Position numbers and translations under genes: made by a program. DNA of 40,268 bases from an uncultured Bacteroidales bacterium. Lineage in GTDB: Bacteria > Bacteroidota > Bacteroidia > Bacteroidales > UBA932. The stretch spans positions 1 through 40,268 of the forward strand of contig CAJONC010000011.1 of NCBI GenBank assembly GCA_905235675.1, read 5' to 3'. Below the pieces are notes generated by a model, which saw only the letters and a list, made by a program, of their open reading frames with translations, was not told where the DNA came from and did no database searches. How positions within the stretch are numbered: the stretch's first letter is position 1; each line of letters begins with the position of its first letter. Of the stretch, positions 26,871-33,497 are shown piece by piece.

Positions 26871-27172
26871 AATCGGCCCTCCACAGGAAGATTGTATTTC
26901 TCGACAAAATATTCCAGTTTGGGGTCATTTTCGACCTCTTCCCTGGAGAATGGCTTGCAGCCTGTAATTTGAAGTGCTTTGATTTCCGGAGAAATCTCCT
27001 TTGGAATCTCGACTCTGGGCCATTCCGGTTCTTTTGGAAACCCCATGTTCAGCGTCTCTTCCACTATTGCATTCAGGCTCTTGCCCTTTGCTTTGGCCTT
27101 TCTTTTCATCCTTCCCAGCAGGTCCGGATCCAGCCGGAAGGCGGTCTGTACTTTTCGTGTAGTCGTTTGCAT
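26867..27172 (-). CDS. Ribbon-helix-helix antitoxin
   Basis: 101 residues. Residues 7-47 form a ribbon-helix-helix (VQTAFRLDPDLLGRMKRKAK, then GKSLNAIVEETLNMG) that would bind DNA as a dimer. The remaining half is Pro/Glu-rich and likely wraps the PIN toxin. It is the first gene of the module; a consensus promoter with an embedded 11-bp inverted repeat lies upstream, consistent with autorepression by antitoxin and toxin-antitoxin complex. Confidence 0.87.
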   Translation of the reverse strand: MQTTTRKVQTAFRLDPDLLGRMKRKAKAKGKSLNAIVEETLNMGFPKEPEWPRVEIPKEISPEIKALQITGCKPFSREEVENDPKLEYFVEKYNLPVEGRL

Positions 27173-27197
27173 GGCGCGTATGGTTTTGTTTCACCTG

Positions 27198-27228
27198 CAA
27201 ATATAAACAATATATAACAAATACCAAA
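27198..27228 (-). promoter_or_regulatory. Promoter of the RHH/PIN module
   Basis: Minus strand: TTTG (27228-27225), 19-nt spacer, TATATTTG (27205-27198): exact consensus. The ATG is 26 nt past the -7 element. Confidence 0.8.
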
Positions 27229-27241
27229 AATGTTATATATT
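27209..27241. promoter_or_regulatory. Operator: 11-bp inverted repeat over the RHH/PIN promoter
   Basis: AATATATAACA (27209-27219) and TGTTATATATT (27231-27241) form a perfect 11-bp inverted repeat with 11 nt between, so centres of the arms lie two helical turns apart. It covers the spacer and -33 element. This is where an RHH autorepressor would be expected to bind. Confidence 0.7.
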
Positions 27242-27279
27242 TTCTTATCTTGTGTAAGGGAAAGATGGAGAATAAAGTG

Positions 27280-27350
27280 TTGAGGTAAGAGGATTCGAAC
27301 CTCTGCAGGCAGAACCAAAATCTGCAGTGCTACCATTACACCATACCTCA
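27280..27350 (-). tRNA. tRNA-Gln (UUG)
   Basis: 71-nt cloverleaf without encoded CCA. Acceptor TGAGGTA/TACCTCA with U at position 1, as in tRNA-Gln; anticodon stem GCAGA/TCTGC, loop TTTTGGT, anticodon TTG; T arm AGAGG-TTCGAAT-CCTCT. Lies between the RHH promoter and tadA on the minus strand. Confidence 0.95.
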
Positions 27351-27392
27351 ATTCCGGGTGCAAAGATAATAATTTCCGGGTAAATACGCCTT

Positions 27393-27827
27393 TTATCTTT
27401 TCGATTTGAGGTAGTCGCTCACAAGGGTGCCGCATTCATCGGCAAGCACTCCTCCTACAGCTTCGGTACGGGGGTGCAGCAGGGAAGGGGTGTAGAGGCT
27501 GTATCCCCGCCGTGGGTCGGGAGCCCCGTAGACAATACAGCTGACCTGACTCCAGTTAAGCGCCGCGGCGCACATGGGGCAAGGCTCGACGGTTACATAT
27601 AAAGTGCAGTCCTGCAAGTATTTGCCCCCAAGGGCTTCAGTGGCGGCGGTGATGGCAATCATCTCTGCGTGCGCCGTGGCGTCGTGCAGGCGCTCCACCA
27701 TATTGTGGCCCTTTCCTATAATGCGTCCGCGGCAGACCACGACGGCCCCAATCGGTATTTCTTCTTCGGCAAGCGCGGCCTTTGCCTCCGCAAGCGCCTC
27801 CCGCATGTATTTTTCGTCAAGTTCCAT
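27393..27827 (-). CDS. tadA: tRNA(adenine34) deaminase
   Basis: 144-residue zinc deaminase that converts A34 of tRNA-Arg(ACG) to inosine. Motifs: HAE at 53-55 (zinc His and catalytic Glu) and PCPMC at 81-85 (zinc Cys 82 and 85), with TVEPCPMCAAALNWSQV context typical of TadA. The product is 144 residues, within the normal range. A -7-like element lies only 8 nt before the start codon. Confidence 0.95.
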   Translation of the reverse strand: MELDEKYMREALAEAKAALAEEEIPIGAVVVCRGRIIGKGHNMVERLHDATAHAEMIAITAATEALGGKYLQDCTLYVTVEPCPMCAAALNWSQVSCIVYGAPDPRRGYSLYTPSLLHPRTEAVGGVLADECGTLVSDYLKSKR

Positions 27828-27834
27828 TGCTGTA

Positions 27835-27842
27835 CAAAGATA
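27835..27842 (-). promoter_or_regulatory. -7 element for tadA
   Basis: Minus-strand TATCTTTG, exact TAnnTTTG match, 7 nt before the tadA ATG; no clear TTTG partner. Would give a leaderless or nearly leaderless mRNA. Confidence 0.45.
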
Positions 27843-27905
27843 AGCTTTTATTTCATTATTGGAACTTCCCGTGAAAATGGGATATTTTGATTGAGAAATA
27901 ATGAT

Positions 27906-27913
27906 TATATTTG
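27906..27913 (+). promoter_or_regulatory. -7 element for the sugar-kinase gene
   Basis: TATATTTG, exact match, 18 nt before the ATG at 27932. A TTTG (27886-27889) is present but the spacer is only 16 nt. Confidence 0.45.
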
Positions 27914-27931
27914 AAGAAATTTGTTAAACCG

Positions 27932-29011
27932 ATGAATATCCAGCTCAAATCCAACTGCAAATACGCCCTTCTGGTTCCCACCAGCATGGGCCTCAGGATC
28001 ACCCCCGAAAGCGGGCAGCCCGTCCATAGCAGCGACCTCTTCCATCTTCAGGCCACCAGCGCCGAGACCAATGTCGCAAGCATCGCCTCCTATCTCGGAA
28101 TGCCAGTCAAGGTACTCACCACCTTCGTGAAAGGCAGTCCCTTCGCACACTTCATCAAGGCCAACCTCCGCAGCCGCGGAATGGACTTCGAAGGCCCCGA
28201 AGTGGAGCAGGGAGGTCCCTGGGGATACCGCCATCAGATCAATGTCGCCGACAGCGGCTACGGTTCCCGCGGACCGCGCGTCTGGAACGACCGTGCCGGA
28301 GAGGTGGGCCGCACGCTTAACGTGAAGGACTTCGACCTCGACCGCATTTTCGGCGAGGAAGGCGTGCAGATTATCCACCTTTCGGGCCTCATCGGAGCCC
28401 TCAGCCCCGAAACCAGCCGCTTCTGCCTCGAACTCGCCCGCGCCGCGAAGAAGCACGGCACCCGCATCAGCTTCGACCTCAACTATCGCGCATCTTTCTG
28501 GAAAGGGCGCGAGCAGGAGCTCCATGAGATATTCTCCGAAATCGCGAGCTATGCCGACATCCTTATCGGCAATGAAGAAGATTTCCAGCTCTGCCTCGGA
28601 ATCGAAGGCCCCGAAGCCGGAGGAAAGGACATAGCAGCCAAGATTGACGGATTCAAGGAGATGATACGCAGGGTGCGCAAGCAGTATCCCAACGCCCGGA
28701 TGTACGGCACCACGCTGCGTCAGGTGAACAATACCAACAGCCATAACTGGGGAGCCATCCTGCTTGACGGAGAAGAATGGCACGTGATACAGCCCCGCGA
28801 AATCCATGTCCTCGACCGCATAGGAGGTGGCGACGGATTCGTGGGAGGCCTTCTCTACGGCATCCTGAAGGGATGGGACGGCGAGCGTTGCGCCCAGTTC
28901 GGATGGGCCAGCGGCGCACTTGCCACCACCTTCCTCACCGACTATGCCCAGCCTGCCGACGAAGAGCAGGTGTGGAGCATCTGGGAAGGTAATGCACGCG
29001 TAAAGAGATAG
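27932..29011 (+). CDS. PfkB-family sugar kinase, 2-keto-3-deoxygluconate kinase-like
   Basis: 359 residues from ATG 27932 (the in-frame TTG upstream lies in the promoter). PfkB/ribokinase fold: N-terminal TSAETNVASIASYLGMPVKVLT (sugar-binding), SFDLNYRASFWKGREQ (typical of KdgK-like kinases), and the C-terminal anion hole and catalytic Asp in RIGGGDGFVGGLLYG, where the usual GAGD is GGGD. KdgK phosphorylates 2-keto-3-deoxygluconate in hexuronate breakdown. Its neighbour is a LarA-like hydroxyacid racemase, which supports a sugar-acid substrate, but the exact sugar cannot be read from sequence. Confidence 0.82.
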   Translation: MNIQLKSNCKYALLVPTSMGLRITPESGQPVHSSDLFHLQATSAETNVASIASYLGMPVKVLTTFVKGSPFAHFIKANLRSRGMDFEGPEVEQGGPWGYRHQINVADSGYGSRGPRVWNDRAGEVGRTLNVKDFDLDRIFGEEGVQIIHLSGLIGALSPETSRFCLELARAAKKHGTRISFDLNYRASFWKGREQELHEIFSEIASYADILIGNEEDFQLCLGIEGPEAGGKDIAAKIDGFKEMIRRVRKQYPNARMYGTTLRQVNNTNSHNWGAILLDGEEWHVIQPREIHVLDRIGGGDGFVGGLLYGILKGWDGERCAQFGWASGALATTFLTDYAQPADEEQVWSIWEGNARVKR

Positions 29012-29015
29012 GACT

Positions 29016-30296
29016 ATGATGTATTTTGAAAGAGGCTCCAAGACCGATATAATCACCCCTGAGCAGACCAGGGCCATACTCTATAAGGTCTTCGACGGGA
29101 TGGGGCCCAGGAAGAGGGTCCTTGCCCTTCCTCCTGATTTCACGAGATTCAATTCGTTCGCAGGTCCGATCACGGAAATGGCCAACGATTACTTCGGCGA
29201 CGCCCTTACGGACGTGATGCCCGCACTGGGAACGCATTCACCTATGAGCGACGAGCAGTTGAGCGTGATGTTTCCGAGCATCCCCAGGGACAAGTTCCGT
29301 GTACATGACTGGAGGAATGATATCGTTACCGTCGGCACCGTGTCCGGTTCCTATGTCAAAGAGGTTTCCGAAGGAAAGCTCGATTATGACATGAACGCCC
29401 AGGTCAACAAGCTCCTTCTCGATCCTTCGTTCGATCTGATCCTGTCCATAGGGCAGGTCGTTCCGCACGAGGTGATAGGCATGGCCAACTATACGAAAAA
29501 CATATTCGTGGGTGTGGGCGGATCCGATTTCATCAACAAGAGCCATTTCATCGGCGCAAGTTATGGCATGGAACGCATCATGGGACGGGCCAAGTCCCCC
29601 GTGAGAGACGTTTTCGAATACGCCAAGGTCAACTTCCTCAAGAATGTTCCGATCGTATATGTCCTGACCGTGCGTGCCAAGGATGAGGAAAGCGGCGAGA
29701 TGGTGACACGCGGGCTCTTTATCGGAGATGATTTCGAGTGCTTCCAGAAAGCAGCCGACCTGTCTCTTGCCACCAACTTCATCATGGTGGACCGCGAGAT
29801 CAGGAAGTGCATAGTTTACCTCGATCCCGAGGAGTTCAAGAGTACCTGGCTTGGCAACAAGTCCGTTTACCGCACCCGTATGGCCCTTGCGGACGATGCC
29901 GAGCTCGTCGTCCTCGCTCCTGGTCTCAAGGAATTCGGTGAGGACAAGACCATAGACGGACTTATCCGCAAATATGGTTACAAGGGCACGCCCCACACTC
30001 TGGAGTGCACAAATGCCAACGCTGACCTGCAGTCCAACCTCGGCGCTTCGGCGCACCTTATACACGGTTCTTCAGAAGGCCGCTTCACCATCACCTATTG
30101 TCCTGGCGACGGTATGAGCCGCGAGGAGATAGAGGGCGTGGGCTTCAATTATTGCCGCTATGAAGATATGGTTGCCCGTTATCCCATCGGGAACCTCAAG
30201 GACGGATGGAATACCATGCCGGACGGAGAGGAAGTTTACTATATCTCCAATCCCGCCCTCGGCCTCTGGGCCCATCCCGACAAATTCAAAGACTGA
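29016..30296 (+). CDS. LarA-like nickel-pincer hydroxyacid racemase/epimerase (DUF2088)
   Basis: 426 residues. The residues that hold the nickel-pincer cofactor in lactate racemase LarA are conserved: H151, K161 and H177 here have the same spacing as H174, K184 and H200 of L. plantarum LarA, and H74 in GTHSP matches catalytic H108. Context is VPHEVIGMANYTKNIFVGVGGSDFINKSH. Members of the superfamily act on lactate, malate, gluconate/mannonate and other 2-hydroxyacids. Placed between a KDG-kinase-like gene and pdxB/gnd, a sugar-acid (for example mannonate or gluconate) 2-epimerase is the best inference. The cofactor genes larB, larC and larE are not in the window. Two adjacent ATGs could serve as start. 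Confidence 0.8.
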   Translation: MMYFERGSKTDIITPEQTRAILYKVFDGMGPRKRVLALPPDFTRFNSFAGPITEMANDYFGDALTDVMPALGTHSPMSDEQLSVMFPSIPRDKFRVHDWRNDIVTVGTVSGSYVKEVSEGKLDYDMNAQVNKLLLDPSFDLILSIGQVVPHEVIGMANYTKNIFVGVGGSDFINKSHFIGASYGMERIMGRAKSPVRDVFEYAKVNFLKNVPIVYVLTVRAKDEESGEMVTRGLFIGDDFECFQKAADLSLATNFIMVDREIRKCIVYLDPEEFKSTWLGNKSVYRTRMALADDAELVVLAPGLKEFGEDKTIDGLIRKYGYKGTPHTLECTNANADLQSNLGASAHLIHGSSEGRFTITYCPGDGMSREEIEGVGFNYCRYEDMVARYPIGNLKDGWNTMPDGEEVYYISNPALGLWAHPDKFKD

Positions 30297-30297
30297 A

Positions 30298-31425
30298 ATG
30301 AAAATTATAGCCGATAACAAAATTCCTTTCCTTCGCGGAGCGCTCGAGCCTTACGCCGACGTGGTTTATCTGCCAGGGAAGGAAACGACCGCGGAACTTG
30401 TACGCGATGCCGACGCCCTTATAACCCGCACCCGCACCGCCTGCAACTCCAGCCTTCTGGAAGGTTCTTCCGTCAAGGTAATTGCCACGGCCACAATAGG
30501 TTACGACCATATCGACACTGTCTGGTGCGAGCAGAACGGTATAGTCTGGAAGAATGCACCCGGCTGCAATTCCTGGAGTGTAAAACAGTATGTCACGGCC
30601 CTGCTGGTGACTCTTGCGCGCAGGCGCGGACTCAATCTTGCAGGGATGACTCTCGGCGTTGTGGGAGTAGGAAACGTAGGAAGCAAGGTCGCCGAATCCG
30701 CATCCATACTGGGGATGAAAGTGCTCCTCTGCGACCCGCCGAGGGCCCGTGCCGAAGGGGCGGGAGGATTCGTCAGCCTTGATGAAATAATCTCGCGCAG
30801 CGACATAATAACCCTGCACGTCCCCCTGCAGAAAGAAGGTCCCGATGCAAGCTGGCATCTTTTTGATTCTGAGAGAATTGCACAGTTGCGCTCCGATCAG
30901 ATACTCATCAATTCCTCGCGCGGTCCCGTAGTGGACAACAAGGCGCTGAAGGCCGCCCTGGCTTCGCACAGCATAGCCGGAGCCTGCCTTGATGTTTGGG
31001 AAGGAGAGCCTGAACTGGATCCGGAACTGATGAGTCTTCTCGACATCTCAACGCCTCACATCGCAGGCTATTCCGCCGACGGAAAGGCCAACGGAACGAC
31101 TGCCGCGGTAAGGGTGGTGTCTTCCGTGCTCGGCCTCCCTCTCGGCGGCTGGAAGGCAAGCGGCATTCCCGCACCCGCGCAAAGTCAATGTTTCGAGATT
31201 GATGCCAGCGGGAAGTCGGAGCAGGAGGTCCTCACCGAGGCCATACTGCACAGCTACGACATCCGTGCCGACAGCGATGCCCTCAGGGCCGAACCCGCTG
31301 CATTCGAACGCCTGCGCGGCGACTATCCCGTCCGCAGGGAATTCACATACTTCACCGTCTCCCTGACAGGAGGCACCGCTTCCATGGCGGAAAAACTTTC
31401 AAGATTAGGATTTAACGTTAAATAA
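30298..31425 (+). CDS. pdxB: Erythronate-4-phosphate dehydrogenase
   Basis: 375 residues from ATG 30298, 1 nt after the preceding stop; the frame remains open upstream but inside the preceding gene. D-isomer-specific 2-hydroxyacid dehydrogenase fold: VIATATIGYDHIDT, the NAD-binding LGVVGVGNVGSKVAE, NSSRGPVVDNKAL (catalytic Arg), DVWEGEPELDPEL (Glu), TPHIAGYSADGK (His). The C-terminal PdxB dimerisation domain follows (RREFTYFTVSLTG). It makes 2-oxo-3-hydroxy-4-phosphobutanoate in the DXP-independent... that is, PdxA/PdxJ-dependent route to pyridoxal phosphate. ATGs and stops are tightly packed, so it is in an operon with the LarA-like gene and gnd. Confidence 0.92.
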   Translation: MKIIADNKIPFLRGALEPYADVVYLPGKETTAELVRDADALITRTRTACNSSLLEGSSVKVIATATIGYDHIDTVWCEQNGIVWKNAPGCNSWSVKQYVTALLVTLARRRGLNLAGMTLGVVGVGNVGSKVAESASILGMKVLLCDPPRARAEGAGGFVSLDEIISRSDIITLHVPLQKEGPDASWHLFDSERIAQLRSDQILINSSRGPVVDNKALKAALASHSIAGACLDVWEGEPELDPELMSLLDISTPHIAGYSADGKANGTTAAVRVVSSVLGLPLGGWKASGIPAPAQSQCFEIDASGKSEQEVLTEAILHSYDIRADSDALRAEPAAFERLRGDYPVRREFTYFTVSLTGGTASMAEKLSRLGFNVK

Positions 31426-31426
31426 A

Positions 31427-32884
31427 ATGGCTCAAAAATCAGACATCGGCCTCATAGGCCTTGCAGTTATGGGCGAAAACCTCGTCCTCAACATGGAAAG
31501 CAAAGGTTTCCGCGTAAGCGTATTCAACCGCACGGTTGAAAAAGTGGACAAATTCATCAACGGCCGCGGCGCAGGCAAGAATTTCTACGGGGCACACAGC
31601 CTTGAAGACTTCGTTGACTCGCTTGCATCGCCCCGCAAGGTTTTCCTGATGGTGAAGGCAGGCCAGGCGGTGGATGATTTCATCGAGAAACTGATTCCCC
31701 TGCTCGATCCGGGCGACATCATCATTGACGGCGGCAACACCCATTTCCCCGACACTGCACGCCGCACGGCCTATGTTGAAAGCAAGGGACTCCTCTATAT
31801 CGGAACCGGAGTTTCCGGCGGAGAGGAAGGCGCCCTGAAGGGCCCTTCGATGATGCCCGGCGGATCTCCCGCCGCGTGGCCCTATGTGAAGCCCATCTTC
31901 CAGGGCATCTGCGCGAAGGTTGCCGACGGCACTCCCTGCTGCGACTGGGTGGGCGAAGGCGGTGCCGGCCACTTCGTGAAAATGGTGCACAACGGAATCG
32001 AGTACGGTGACATCCAGCTCATCTGCGAGTGCTACCAGATAATGAAGGATTATCTCGGAATGAGCAACGAGGAGATGCACGAGACCTTCGCCGAGTGGAA
32101 CAAGGGCGATCTCGACAGCTATCTTATTGAAATTACGCGCGATATACTTGCAAAGAAAGACGACGACGGCAACTATGTCCTTGACTATATCCTCGACACC
32201 GCAGGCCAGAAGGGCACCGGCAAATGGACCGCAATCGCAGCCCTCGACCAGGGAGTTCCGCTCACTCTGATAGGGGAGTCCGTGTTTGCACGCTGCCTGT
32301 CAGCCCAGAAGGAGGAGCGCGTAGCCGCTTCCGCGATTCTCGAAGGCCCCAGACCGGCCAGGTTCACCGGCGACCGTGCCGCCTTCCTCGAAGACCTTCG
32401 CAAGGCCCTATTCTCAGCCAAGGTGGTTTCCTACGCCCAGGGTTACGCCCTGATGCGTTCCGCCGCGAAGGAGTACGGATGGAACCTGAATTACGGCGGA
32501 ATAGCCCTGATGTGGAGAGGCGGATGCATTATCCGCAGCGTGTTCCTCGGCAAGATCAAAGAAGCTTTCGACAAGGATCCCAATATCGCCAATTTGCTGC
32601 TCGACAGCTACTTCCAGAAGAAACTCGCCGATGCCCAGGACGGATGGCGCAATGTGATTGCCGCTGCCGTAGTCAACGGAATTCCCGTTCCCTGCATGTC
32701 TGCCGCCCTCGAGTACTACGACGGCTACCGCACTTCCCGCCTGCCCGCCAATCTGCTGCAGGCTCAGCGCGACTACTTCGGCGCCCATACCTACGAGCGC
32801 ACCGACAGGCCCCGCGGCGAGTTCTTTCACACGAACTGGACGGGAGAAGGCGGCGACACCGTTGCCGGAACTTATATCGCGTAA
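31427..32884 (+). CDS. gnd: 6-phosphogluconate dehydrogenase, decarboxylating
   Basis: 485 residues. Oxidative pentose phosphate pathway: 6-phosphogluconate to ribulose 5-phosphate, CO2 and NADPH. N-terminal dinucleotide fold GLAVMGENLVLNMESKGF with NRT after strand 2 (NADP preference), GVSGGEEGALKGPSMMPGG, and catalytic HFVKMVHNGIEYGDIQLICE. The C-terminal helical domain includes GTGKWTAIAALDQGVPLTLI and ends with RGEFFHTNWTG. Begins 1 nt after pdxB; converges on a minus-strand gene 23 nt downstream with no clear terminator. Confidence 0.97.
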   Translation: MAQKSDIGLIGLAVMGENLVLNMESKGFRVSVFNRTVEKVDKFINGRGAGKNFYGAHSLEDFVDSLASPRKVFLMVKAGQAVDDFIEKLIPLLDPGDIIIDGGNTHFPDTARRTAYVESKGLLYIGTGVSGGEEGALKGPSMMPGGSPAAWPYVKPIFQGICAKVADGTPCCDWVGEGGAGHFVKMVHNGIEYGDIQLICECYQIMKDYLGMSNEEMHETFAEWNKGDLDSYLIEITRDILAKKDDDGNYVLDYILDTAGQKGTGKWTAIAALDQGVPLTLIGESVFARCLSAQKEERVAASAILEGPRPARFTGDRAAFLEDLRKALFSAKVVSYAQGYALMRSAAKEYGWNLNYGGIALMWRGGCIIRSVFLGKIKEAFDKDPNIANLLLDSYFQKKLADAQDGWRNVIAAAVVNGIPVPCMSAALEYYDGYRTSRLPANLLQAQRDYFGAHTYERTDRPRGEFFHTNWTGEGGDTVAGTYIA

Positions 32885-32907
32885 GTGTTAAGTGGCAGAC
32901 GCAGATT

Positions 32908-33402
32908 CTACTTCTTGCGGAAGGTCAGGGCGAAGGCGAGGGAGAGGACTGCTGCCACAGCAAGCTGAATCCAAAGCGAGGTGCTGACGAGGCTCATCTG
33001 CATGAGTCCGGCGGAAAGTACCAGGGCCTTCAGCCCGTAGTAGAGAGCCTTGCTTGCCAGAATCGAAATGAATGCGGCGATGCCCGCATTCATTTTTTTC
33101 ATCAGCCATGCGAGCAGCAGCACGTTGACCGAAAGCTCCAGCGCGATAAGGGCGCATTTGGGGAAGACGGGGTGCATCCCGATGAGACAGGAGAACAGCG
33201 GCAGGGTGAGAGCCAGCACCAGGGAATTTTTCCAGTTGCGGGTGCAGAGCAGGGCGCCCAGGACGGCAATTCGCATGGGGTCAATCAGGTAGAAGGGGAC
33301 CGCCGTGAGATGCGACAGGGTGGGTACGAGATAGATGAAAAGTACTGCCACTGCATCGGTAATGCTGATGCGGAATGCTTTGGAAGAAGTTGTCGCTGTC
33401 AT
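32908..33402 (-). CDS. Small integral membrane protein, ECF S-component-like
   Basis: 164 residues, with five or six predicted hydrophobic segments (for example AVAVLFIYLVPTLSHL, IAVLGALLC, LVLALTLPLFSCLIG, LSVNVLLLAWLM, ILASKALYYGLKALVL, LWIQLAVAAVLSLAFAL) and a basic C-terminus RKK. Size and layout are like substrate-binding S components of ECF vitamin transporters, and SKALYYGLKALVL is reminiscent of them, but no ECF ATPase or T component is nearby, so this is tentative. It has its own exact-consensus promoter and diverges from polA. Confidence 0.65.
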   Translation of the reverse strand: MTATTSSKAFRISITDAVAVLFIYLVPTLSHLTAVPFYLIDPMRIAVLGALLCTRNWKNSLVLALTLPLFSCLIGMHPVFPKCALIALELSVNVLLLAWLMKKMNAGIAAFISILASKALYYGLKALVLSAGLMQMSLVSTSLWIQLAVAAVLSLAFALTFRKK

Positions 33403-33422
33403 TTTTGTGAAAATTAATCGGA

Positions 33423-33453
33423 CAAATATACTATTATTTAATTTTTTGTCAAA
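33423..33453 (-). promoter_or_regulatory. Promoter of the small membrane protein gene
   Basis: Minus strand: TTTG (33453-33450), 19-nt spacer, TATATTTG (33430-33423): exact consensus; ATG 20 nt past the -7 element. Confidence 0.8.
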
Positions 33454-33457
33454 ATCC

Positions 33458-33489
33458 CTTGAAACTTCCGCAAAAAAGTTTCAAATTTG
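33458..33489 (+). promoter_or_regulatory. Probable polA promoter
   Basis: CTTG (33458-33461), 20-nt spacer, CAAATTTG (33482-33489): one mismatch in each element. The ATG at 33498 is 8 nt further on. Back to back with the divergent promoter at 33423-33453. Confidence 0.45.
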
Positions 33490-33497
33490 TAGGGTAT

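Noticed and set aside
30160..30297. Upstream extension of pdxB
   Set aside because: It lies inside the LarA-like gene and adds non-family residues; the ATG at 30298 is ideally placed.
32908..33402. Firm call as an ECF vitamin transporter subunit
   Set aside because: Only topology and size support it; no partner genes and no named substrate motif.
33459..33497. TTG start for polA
   Set aside because: Overlaps the promoter-like elements; MKLFLIDG at 33498 matches the family start.
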